A model generated the notes under the pieces. It saw nothing but the letters and a program-made list of their open reading frames with translations, was not told the origin of the DNA and searched no databases. 64,000 bases of DNA from Amycolatopsis sp. MtRt-6 (GTDB lineage Bacteria > Actinomycetota > Actinomycetes > Mycobacteriales > Pseudonocardiaceae), in the NCBI RefSeq assembly GCF_017308975.1, contig NZ_JADWPD010000013.1:62001-126000 (forward strand), in the 5' to 3' direction. The translations under genes and the position numbers were made by a program. How positions within the stretch are numbered: the stretch's first letter is position 1; the number at the start of each line of letters is the position of its first letter. Shown one piece after another: positions 23,572 through 30,531 of this stretch.

Positions 23572-24606
23572 GTGCCGCAGTTGCGCATCCACTTCACCGA
23601 TCTCGATCTCGCTCGAACCCGGCTGAAACTCGAAATGGATCTCATGTGGGAGATCGTCAGCAGCGTCCAGCTCCTCCAGCACACGAAAGAGGGGGCGTGC
23701 TTCGATCCCTGGCGGCGCCGGGTCCGCGACCGCGTGAGCCGCGACAGCGTGCTCCGCTCAGCGGTGCTGACCCTGATGACCGTGGCCCCCCACGCCACGT
23801 ACTTCCCGGATTTCCTCACGCCGGCCTTGGACACCGCCGACATCGACGCGGCTGTCGACGCGGTTCTGTCGGCACCGTCCGCCCGCCGGACGCGTGAGGT
23901 CGGCCGGCTCCGGCCGGCCGATGGTGCGGCGGCGAACTGGCTGAACGAACTCGCCGCCGGAAAGGTGCCGGCCCTCCGCCATTTGCGACAAGCGCTGCGG
24001 GTGTATTTCCGGTCCCTGATCGAGCCGAAGCTCCAGACCATCGACGGCGGGCTGCAGAAAGAATGGGCAGACGGCGCCCAACGCTACTTGCGGGCTGGGC
24101 CCGAAGGGTTGCTGCGGTGGTTCAGCCCCGCTGCGACATGGGAGCCACCCATTCTCACGATCGACTACCCGCTCGATCGCGATCTGTACCTCGGTGGCCG
24201 CGGGCTGGTGCTGGCTCCCTCCTACTTCTGCGCGCTCCACCCCGTTGCCCTGGCAGATCCCCGGCTGCGCCCCATTCTGGTGTTCCCGATCGCGGCCGGA
24301 ACACGGCTGCTGGCCGCCGGGCACTGCGACGATGGCAATTTGAGTGCGTTGCTGGGCGCCACCAGGGCGACAATCCTGCGTGCGGTCGTGAGCGGCAGCA
24401 CTACCACCGGTCTGTCGAAACTCGTCGGCGTCGCGCCGGCGACCATCAGCCACCACACGGGCGTCCTGCGGGCCGCGGGGCTTATCACGACCCACCGGCA
24501 CGAGCGGGCCGCGACGCACACCATCACCCCGCTGGGACTGCGGGTTCTCACCTCGAGCCCCGTCGGCGCGGAGAAATCACTGGGAGCCGCTGGTGGCCGC
24601 GGGTAG
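23572..24606 (+). CDS. ArsR-type winged helix regulator with large N-terminal domain
   Basis: The 344-residue protein has an N-terminal region of about 250 residues seen in actinobacterial ArsR-like regulators (LRIHFTDLDLARTRLK at the start, EPPILTIDYPLDRDLYLGGRGLVLAPSYFC in the middle) and a C-terminal winged helix (about 265-335: LLGATRATILRAVVSGSTTTGLSKLVGVAPATISHHTGVLRAAGLITTHR). Such proteins are usually repressors whose ligand is unknown. GTG 23572 has GGGGAGGGG 7 bases upstream. The phosphotransferase gene begins 11 bases after its stop, so they form an operon. Confidence 0.82.
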   Translation: MPQLRIHFTDLDLARTRLKLEMDLMWEIVSSVQLLQHTKEGACFDPWRRRVRDRVSRDSVLRSAVLTLMTVAPHATYFPDFLTPALDTADIDAAVDAVLSAPSARRTREVGRLRPADGAAANWLNELAAGKVPALRHLRQALRVYFRSLIEPKLQTIDGGLQKEWADGAQRYLRAGPEGLLRWFSPAATWEPPILTIDYPLDRDLYLGGRGLVLAPSYFCALHPVALADPRLRPILVFPIAAGTRLLAAGHCDDGNLSALLGATRATILRAVVSGSTTTGLSKLVGVAPATISHHTGVLRAAGLITTHRHERAATHTITPLGLRVLTSSPVGAEKSLGAAGGRG

Positions 24607-24617
24607 GGTTCCCGTGC

Positions 24618-25388
24618 GTGACCGGTGATGACGTGTTGCAGGACCAGCCGCATCGGCGTGTTGTCCGCGTCGGCGACACCGTCCGCAGGCCCACCTATCC
24701 GTGGTCGCCGGCAGTCCATGCCCTGCTGCGGCACCTGGCGGCCGTGGGCTTCCCGTCCGCACCTCGGGTGCTGGGCGTCGACGAGGACGGCTGCGAGGTT
24801 CTCACGTATCTGGAGGGCGAGTCCGGACCACAGGGCTGGGCCAAGGTGGCCGACGACGCCGGCCTGACGAGGTTCGCCCGGTTGCTGCGGGACTACCACG
24901 ACGCGGTGGCCGGTTTCCGGCCGGCCGATGAGCTCAGGTGGTTCACCGGCGAAAGCGGCACGGGTGGCCACGAGCTGATCTGCCACGGCGACTTCGGCCC
25001 GTGGAACGTCGTCTGGCAAGGCGAACAGCCGGTGGGAATCCTTGATTGGGACTACGCCCGTCCTGGCACGCGGCTCCACGACGTCGCCTACGCATTGGAG
25101 TACGTCGCTCCCTTCCGAGACGACGCGGAGTGCCTTCGGAGTCTGCGTTATCCCCATCCGCCCGACCGGCGGCACCGCTTGGAGCTGTTCGCCGGTGTGT
25201 ACGGCCTGACGTCCACCGCCGGACTGGTCGATGCCGTGCTCGAGGTCCAGCGGGACGGCGTCGAGCAGGTCCGGCGGCTGGCCGGTGCGGGATGTCAGCC
25301 CCAGGCCGACTGGGTCGCCGAGGGTCTTCTGGTGGAGTTGACGAACAGGCTCGCCTGGAGCCAGGCCCATCGGCATCTGTTCGAGTAG
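24618..25388 (+). CDS. Aminoglycoside phosphotransferase-like (APH) kinase
   Basis: The 256-residue protein carries the APH/choline-kinase catalytic signature ICHGDFGPWNVVW followed by ILDWDYARPG, the Brenner and DxD-type metal sites. N-terminal residues hold the small-lobe motif FPSAPRVLGVDEDGCEVLTYLEGES. The family phosphorylates aminoglycosides, macrolides, choline or other small molecules; nothing here fixes the substrate, and most members of this subgroup are uncharacterised. GTG 24618 is the first start after the ArsR-type gene. A strong hairpin follows its stop. Confidence 0.82.
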   Translation: MTGDDVLQDQPHRRVVRVGDTVRRPTYPWSPAVHALLRHLAAVGFPSAPRVLGVDEDGCEVLTYLEGESGPQGWAKVADDAGLTRFARLLRDYHDAVAGFRPADELRWFTGESGTGGHELICHGDFGPWNVVWQGEQPVGILDWDYARPGTRLHDVAYALEYVAPFRDDAECLRSLRYPHPPDRRHRLELFAGVYGLTSTAGLVDAVLEVQRDGVEQVRRLAGAGCQPQADWVAEGLLVELTNRLAWSQAHRHLFE

Positions 25389-25426
25389 GCGGTCGATCAG
25401 CTGGCCGGCTTCCGTCAACCTCTGAC

Positions 25427-25462
25427 GGGTGCCCGGGAACGGCGGTCCGTTCCCGGGCACCC
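25427..25462. terminator. Bidirectional hairpin terminator
   Basis: A perfect inverted repeat with 16-base arms (GGGTGCCCGGGAACGG) and a 4-base loop (CGGT) lies between the converging phosphotransferase and esterase genes. There is no U-tract, as usual for actinobacterial hairpin terminators. Confidence 0.8.
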
Positions 25463-25470
25463 GGTGACCC

Positions 25471-26706
25471 TCACGCGAGGGTGCAGGCCGCGCCGTTGAG
25501 GGTGAACGACGTGGGTGCCGCGGTGTTGCCGGTGTGGTTGGCCTGGAAGCCGATCGTGGTCGACGCACCGGGCGCGATCTCGGCGTTGTAGGCGACGTTG
25601 CTCGCCGTCACCTGACCGGACAGCGGTGCGTAGCCGGCGCTCCAGCCGGACGTGATGGTCTGGCCGCCGGGCAGGGTGAACACCAGAGACCAGCCCTTGA
25701 CCGCGGCCGAGCCGGTGTTCGTGATCGTGATGTTCTCGGTCAGACCGGTGTTCCACGCGCTGACCGCGACGCCGACCCGGCAGGTTCCCGGCGGCGGGTC
25801 GTCCGGCGGAGTGGTGGAGCCGAACTGCGAGAAGAACTGCCACACCAGCGCCGGCACCCAGGTCCGCGACCCGCTGTCGCCGGTCGCGCCGTCCTGCGGG
25901 GCGGCGATGTGTCCCTCGTCGAACGCGGCCCACTGCACCGGGTACCCGGCCCGGCAGCCCGCGTAGCTCGTCACCCGGTGCGTGAGGCTGCCCTGCGCCG
26001 GCTCGGGTGGGTTCTGCGCGGTACAGCCGTTGTTGCGCACGAACCGGTCCCGCATCGACCGGCCGCCCGAGATGTTCAGCACGTTGTCCCGGAGGCCGTG
26101 CACGCCGAGGTACGCGACGGGCTGGGTGCCGCCGTTGCACCCGCTGAGCACACCGCCGGACTGGATGGCCACCGCCCGGAACACCGTCGGGCGGGAACAC
26201 GCCAGCGAGTAGCTCATCGCGGCGCCGTAGCTGAAGCCCACGGAGAACAGCTGGGTCGTGTCGACGCAGAGGTCACCCTGGACCTGCCGGATGATGTCGT
26301 CGGTGAAGGTCACGTCCTCGCCGCCGGAGTTCGCCCAGCCGTTGTTGAACCCCTGGGGCGCCACGAAGATGGCACTGTTGTTCGCCAGCCGCTGCAGGCC
26401 GTAGTACGCCCAGGCCCCGGTCTGCACGGTCCGGCCCGTGTCGACGTCGGTGGACGAACCGCCCAGCCAGTGGAAGCCGAAGATCAACCGGTAGGGGCGG
26501 GTCCGGTCGTAGCCGTCGGGGATCCGCAGGATGTAGTTGCGGCTCTTGCCGCTGGTCTGGATCGTCCGCGTGCCGCTCGTCAGCGTCGGGGCCTTGCCAC
26601 AGCCCGCCGACGCGGCTTCGGTCCGCATCGGTTCGCTCGCGGCGATCCCTCCCGAACCCAGCACGAGGAGCGCGGCGGCTACCGCCACCACGACCTTTCT
26701 CATCAT
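25471..26706 (-). CDS. Secreted CE1-type esterase with cellulose-binding module (CBM2)
   Basis: The 411-residue protein has a signal peptide (MRKVVVAVAAALLVLGSGG), an alpha/beta-hydrolase domain (about 35-305) of the polyhydroxybutyrate-depolymerase / feruloyl-acetylxylan esterase group (GFHWLGGSS oxyanion region, nucleophile motif GFSYGAAMS, late DEGHIAAPQDG with the histidine), a Pro-rich linker (TTPPDDPPPG) and a C-terminal CBM2 (about 318-411: CRVGVAVSAWNTGLTENITITNTG, WSLVFTLPGGQTITSGW). It likely removes acyl groups from plant cell-wall polysaccharide outside the cell. ATG 26706 has AAGGAG 7 bases upstream. A CebR/CelR-type operator lies 38 bases before the start, so cello-oligosaccharides should induce it. 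Confidence 0.88.
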   Translation of the reverse strand: MMRKVVVAVAAALLVLGSGGIAASEPMRTEAASAGCGKAPTLTSGTRTIQTSGKSRNYILRIPDGYDRTRPYRLIFGFHWLGGSSTDVDTGRTVQTGAWAYYGLQRLANNSAIFVAPQGFNNGWANSGGEDVTFTDDIIRQVQGDLCVDTTQLFSVGFSYGAAMSYSLACSRPTVFRAVAIQSGGVLSGCNGGTQPVAYLGVHGLRDNVLNISGGRSMRDRFVRNNGCTAQNPPEPAQGSLTHRVTSYAGCRAGYPVQWAAFDEGHIAAPQDGATGDSGSRTWVPALVWQFFSQFGSTTPPDDPPPGTCRVGVAVSAWNTGLTENITITNTGSAAVKGWSLVFTLPGGQTITSGWSAGYAPLSGQVTASNVAYNAEIAPGASTTIGFQANHTGNTAAPTSFTLNGAACTLA

Positions 26707-26743
26707 CACCTGGCTCCTTCCGGTCGGCGACAGTCCGGTCGGC

Positions 26744-26757
26744 TGGGAGCGCTCCCA
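26744..26757. promoter_or_regulatory. CebR/CelR-type operator
   Basis: The perfect 14-base palindrome TGGGAGCGCTCCCA is the known binding site of the LacI-family cellulose regulators CebR (Streptomyces) and CelR (Thermobifida). It sits 38 bases upstream of the esterase-CBM2 start codon. Its regulator need not be the LacI gene at 28286. Confidence 0.85.
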
Positions 26758-26759
26758 TC

Positions 26760-27138
26760 GATAACGATATCGGCCCGCGCGGCGGAGCAGAAGTGCCAAG
26801 TCCCCCGCGCCGGGCCGACGCACCTGACGGGAATGCCGTCCGCCGGGCGGTGGGCCCGCGACCAGCCGGCCACGACCGTCCACACAGGACGTCAGGCGCC
26901 GGATGACCTGCCGGGTGCGAGCCTCGTCGGGGCCCGGGACGAGCAGCACCACACCGTGGTCCAGCCGGGCCGCCGGCACACCCGGCCCGGCGGCCTCGGC
27001 CGGCTCGGGACAGTCGCCCTCGGCGTCGCCGAAGCCGACCACGGCGATCAGGTACCCGGCGGCCCGCACCTCCGGGGGACAGCGCGGCCTTCGACGAGGT
27101 CGCGGGCCCGGGCCACCGTCGACGAAATCCTGCAGCAT
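26760..27138 (-). pseudogene. Possible remnant of a PucR-type regulator gene
   Basis: This open stretch reads CPPEVRAAGYLIAVVGFGD and LDHGVVLLVPGPDEARTRQVIRRLTSCV, which resembles the middle of PucR/CdaR-type regulators that lie after a GAF-like part. It has no stop before it runs in frame into the esterase signal peptide through the CebR box, and no HTH, so it looks like a remnant. It fills the 455-base gap between the esterase and GH3 genes. Low confidence; it may be non-coding. Confidence 0.3.
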
Positions 27139-27161
27139 GTCATCTCCGTTCCACCGGAGCG

Positions 27162-28169
27162 CTACCCGCGGTCACGTCCGCCGCCGGCCGCGCGCCGGAC
27201 CCGCGCCGCGGCCTCGGCGAGCCGGGCGGCGAACCGCTCGTCGGTGTGCGCCCGGCCGGCGATCCGGGCGGCGATCCCGGCGAGTCCCGGGCCGCCGGGC
27301 AGCAGGAGCAGGTCCGCGCCCGCGTCGAGCGCCGCCATGACGGTCTCCAGCTCGGAACGCCCCCGGGTGGTGGCCGGGGTGTCCAGGTCGTCGCTGACGA
27401 CGAGGCCGGTGAACCCGAGCTCGCGGCGCAGCAGCTCCACCGTCGCCGCCGAGGTCGACGCGGGCTCGGCCGGGTCGATCGACGGCACCACCACCGGCCC
27501 GGTCATGACCGCGCCCACGCCGGCCGCCACGACCCGCCGGAACGGTTCGAGGTTCACCGGGACCGACTTGTCCACGGCCGTGTCGTGCTCCGCGGGGTCC
27601 AGGGCGAGTTCCGGGTGGCCGGGGAAGTGCTTGGCCACCGCCAGCACCCCCGCGCTCTGGACGCCCGTCACGAACGCGGCCCCGATCCGGCCGGCCTCGT
27701 CGTGGCCGAAGGGCAGCGTCCGGCCGGTCAGCCACGGGTTCTCGCCGGAAAGGACGTCGAGCACCGGCGAGAGGAACACCGTCACGCCCAGCGCGCGGGC
27801 GGCGCGCGCGACGGCGGCCGCGGCCGCCGCGATCTCCTCGCCGGGCAGCCCGGCCAGGGTCCCGGCGTCCGGGAAGGCGGGCACCAGGTCGTGCAACCGG
27901 GCGATGCCCCACGGCTCCTGGTCGACCGCGAACACGAGCGGTTCGGCGGCGACGGCGTCCAGTTCGGCGACGAACGCCGCGAAGTCCGCGGCCGACTCGC
28001 CGGCACGCCGCTCGGACGTCATCGCCTGGGCGACGTACTCGTCGCGGGTCTCCCCGATCAGGACCGCCCGCGTACCGCGTCGCACCAGGTCACGGAGCCA
28101 GAGCTCGGCCGTCAGCTCGCCGGCGACCGGCAGCAGCACCGCGTGCGCGTCACGCTCGAACTCGGTCAC
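27162..28169 (-). CDS. Glycoside hydrolase family 3 protein
   Basis: The 335-residue protein has a GH3 N-terminal TIM barrel: AVAKHFPGHPELALDPAEHDTAV near residues 180-205 corresponds to the KHFPGHG motif of GH3/NagZ enzymes, and GLVVSDDLDT near 270 has the aspartate nucleophile of SDD. It also has the substrate loop VDQEPWGIARL. Length and lack of the C-terminal GH3 domain match NagZ-like beta-N-acetylhexosaminidases, but the DSH catalytic loop is not canonical, so substrate is open. No signal peptide. GTG 28169 has GAGGAG 8 bases upstream. It is divergent from the LacI regulator, its probable repressor. Confidence 0.82.
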   Translation of the reverse strand: MTEFERDAHAVLLPVAGELTAELWLRDLVRRGTRAVLIGETRDEYVAQAMTSERRAGESAADFAAFVAELDAVAAEPLVFAVDQEPWGIARLHDLVPAFPDAGTLAGLPGEEIAAAAAAVARAARALGVTVFLSPVLDVLSGENPWLTGRTLPFGHDEAGRIGAAFVTGVQSAGVLAVAKHFPGHPELALDPAEHDTAVDKSVPVNLEPFRRVVAAGVGAVMTGPVVVPSIDPAEPASTSAATVELLRRELGFTGLVVSDDLDTPATTRGRSELETVMAALDAGADLLLLPGGPGLAGIAARIAGRAHTDERFAARLAEAAARVRRAAGGGRDRG

Positions 28170-28200
28170 GCTGGACTCTCCTCGACTTCGCTGGGTAGTT

Positions 28201-28244
28201 GGTGATACGAATAACCTGATACAGAGAGTACACAGTCCCGTCAA
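28201..28244 (-). promoter_or_regulatory. Promoter of the GH3 gene with LacI-type operator
   Basis: On the minus strand TTGACG (28239-28244) and TATCAG (28216-28221) are spaced by 17 bases, a good vegetative promoter for the GH3 gene. Directly downstream is an imperfect inverted repeat GGTGAT-ACGA-ATAACC (28201-28216), and TGATAC occurs twice (28203-28208, 28217-28222). The repeat fits a LacI-family operator in position to block transcription. Confidence 0.55.
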
Positions 28245-28285
28245 GCCCCCGTCCACCTGCGGAACCGAATCGAGGAGACTGGCCG

Positions 28286-29341
28286 ATGGTCACGATGAAG
28301 GACGTCGCCCGGGCCGCGGGTGTTTCGCAGGCCGCGGTGTCCTACGCCTACAGCCGGCCGGAGAAGCTCTCGGCGGGCCAGCGCCGGGCCATCATGGCGA
28401 CCGCCGCCCGGCTCGGGTACGCCGGACCCAACGCCGTCGGCGTCAGCCTCCGCTCCGGGCGCAGCGGGGCGATCGGCGTGATGCTGATGGACACCCTCGA
28501 GTACGCCTTCACCGACCCCTCCACGCGGTGTCTCCTCGAGGGCATCGTGCGGACGCGGCGCTTCGACGACCTGGGCCTCACCCTGCTGCCGCTCCCCCAC
28601 GACGGCGGCGACCAGGCCGCGCTGCGCGGCCTGGTGGACGGCGTGATCGTGCACAGCCTGCCCGACGACCACCCCGCCCTGCTGACCCTCCGGGCGCGGG
28701 ACATCCCGATGGTCGTGGTCGACGCGCCGCACCTGCCGGGCGTCCCGCTCGTCGGCATCGCCGACCGGGAGGCCGGCCGGTGGCAGGTCGAGCACCTGCT
28801 CGACCTGGGGCACCGCCGGCTCGGGATCATCGCCGAACGCCTGGTGCCGGACGGCCGGCACGGAATGGTCGACGCGGAGCGGCGCGCCCGGTGCGCCGAA
28901 CGCGTGGTGCGCGAGCGGATCACCGGCTACCAGGAGGCCTGCGAAGCCGCCGACCTGGACTTCGAGCGGATCCCCCTGGTGGAGGTCGGCGGGTTCGACC
29001 TCACCGCGGGCGTCGCGGCCGCGCACAGCCTCCTGGCCGGCCACGACGTGACGGCGGTCGTGGCGACGTCGGACACGATGGCGCGCGCCGTGCTGGACGC
29101 GGCGGCCGAGCGCGGGCTGCGGGTGCCCGGAGACCTGTCGGTGATCGGGTTCGACGACGCCCCCGAAGCCGCGCCCCGCGGCCTGACCACCATCCGGCAA
29201 CCCATGGTCTACAAAGGACAGCTGGCGGCGGAGCTCCTCTTCACCCAGCTGCGCGGCGACCCGAAACCGGACGACGTGTACCTGCCCACGGATCTGGTGC
29301 GGCGCAGCACGACCGGCCCCGCGAGCCTGCGCAGTGGCTAG
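28286..29341 (+). CDS. LacI-family transcriptional regulator
   Basis: The 351-residue protein has the LacI HTH at its start (MKDVARAAGVSQAAVSYAYSRPEKLS) and a periplasmic-binding-protein-like sensor domain (about 65-345) with the usual end VIGFDDAPEAAPRGLTTIRQP. ATG 28286 follows GAGGAG by 8 bases. It is divergent from the GH3 gene with a shared operator-like repeat, so it likely controls that gene and itself in response to a sugar. The HTH lacks the LNG/VS hinge pattern in its usual form (SRPEKLSAGQRRAI), which is common in this subgroup. Confidence 0.92.
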   Translation: MVTMKDVARAAGVSQAAVSYAYSRPEKLSAGQRRAIMATAARLGYAGPNAVGVSLRSGRSGAIGVMLMDTLEYAFTDPSTRCLLEGIVRTRRFDDLGLTLLPLPHDGGDQAALRGLVDGVIVHSLPDDHPALLTLRARDIPMVVVDAPHLPGVPLVGIADREAGRWQVEHLLDLGHRRLGIIAERLVPDGRHGMVDAERRARCAERVVRERITGYQEACEAADLDFERIPLVEVGGFDLTAGVAAAHSLLAGHDVTAVVATSDTMARAVLDAAAERGLRVPGDLSVIGFDDAPEAAPRGLTTIRQPMVYKGQLAAELLFTQLRGDPKPDDVYLPTDLVRRSTTGPASLRSG

Positions 29342-29350
29342 CCTGGCGGG

Positions 29351-30346
29351 ATGAACCGATCGATCATGTCCCTGGCCGATCTGGCCACCCCGATGGCCGT
29401 CCGGGTGGCCGCGACGCTCGGGCTGGCGGACCACGCGGGTGCGGAGGGCGCGACGGCGAACCGGCTCGCGTCCCTCACCGGGACGTCGGCCGCGGCGTTG
29501 CGCCGGCTGCTCGATCACCTGGTGACAGCCGAAGTTTTCGCGCTGGACGCGGAATCCGGCCGCTACCGGCCGACGGATCTCGGCGCCCAGCTGCGGGAAG
29601 ACGCGCCCGAGGGGGTCAAGCCGCTGCTCGACATCACCTGTGCCGGAGGCCGGGCCGAGCTCGCGTTCGTCGATCTCCTCGAAGTGATGACCGGCGGCGC
29701 GCCCGCGTACCCGCACCGGTACGGCCGCGATTTCTGGGCCGACCTCGACGCCTCGCCGAAACTGCGGAAGTCGTTCGACGCCCAGATGAACTGGCGGTTC
29801 CGGGCGCACGCGCCGCTGATCGCCCGGAACTTCGACTGGAGCCGGTTCCCCGAAATCCTCGACGTGGGTGGCGGCGACGGACCGCTGCTCGTCGAGATCC
29901 TGCGGGCCCACCCGGGCGTCCGCGGCCGGATCCTCGACCTGCCGCCCACGGCCGCGGCCGCCGCCGGACGGCTGACGGCCGCGGGGTTCGCCGGCCGGGC
30001 GAGCGCCGTGCCCGGCAGCTTCTTCGACCCGCTGCCGCCGGGGGCCGACGCCTACCTGCTGTCCGACATCCTCCACGACTGGGACGACGAGCACGCGCGC
30101 AAGATCCTGGTCCGCTGCCGCGAGGCCGCCGCGCCGGACGCGTCCGTCGTGCTGATCGAGCCGGTGCGGGGCCACGGCGCCGGCACCGCGATCGACCTGT
30201 TCATGCTGATGTGCTTCGGCAGCAAGGAAAGGACGGTCGAGGAGCTGACCGAGCTGGCCACCGGCTGCGGGCTCTCCTTCCGCGGCGCGGCCCCGGTGAC
30301 GGACGGCCGCTGGGCGCTGGAGTTCACGGTCGCGCCGCGGTCGTGA
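29351..30346 (+). CDS. SAM-dependent O-methyltransferase (plant COMT-like class)
   Basis: The 331-residue protein has an N-terminal winged-helix dimerisation domain (about 5-80, VRVAATLGLADHAG, LRRLLDHLVTAEVF) and a C-terminal methyltransferase domain with the SAM-binding EILDVGGGDG (about 175), the second acidic site RILDLPPT, and DILHDWDDEHARKIL, which contains the catalytic-region histidine of this family. These enzymes methylate hydroxyl groups of natural products. It starts 10 bases after the LacI gene and precedes the SRPBCC-ligase fusion, so a small biosynthetic role is possible but not shown. Confidence 0.88.
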   Translation: MNRSIMSLADLATPMAVRVAATLGLADHAGAEGATANRLASLTGTSAAALRRLLDHLVTAEVFALDAESGRYRPTDLGAQLREDAPEGVKPLLDITCAGGRAELAFVDLLEVMTGGAPAYPHRYGRDFWADLDASPKLRKSFDAQMNWRFRAHAPLIARNFDWSRFPEILDVGGGDGPLLVEILRAHPGVRGRILDLPPTAAAAAGRLTAAGFAGRASAVPGSFFDPLPPGADAYLLSDILHDWDDEHARKILVRCREAAAPDASVVLIEPVRGHGAGTAIDLFMLMCFGSKERTVEELTELATGCGLSFRGAAPVTDGRWALEFTVAPRS

Positions 30347-30531
30347 GCCGCGGGTGCGGGGTTCAGCCCGTCATCGGCGCCGACATCAACGGGGGTTCGC
30401 ACATCCACTAGTGGGATCGGCGGCGGATTTTCTTCCGCGTTCTTCGGAATTTCCGGCTACTCCCGAGTTCCGGCGCTGCCACGAGAGCGGTGCACCCTAT
30501 GCTGCGGCTCCTCTCCGCACAGAAGGTGTAA

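Noticed and set aside
25534-30411. Very long open frame on the plus strand opposite the esterase and GH3 genes
   Set aside because: It runs antisense to genes with clear domains, and its product is Arg/Pro-rich low-complexity sequence typical of high-GC shadow frames.
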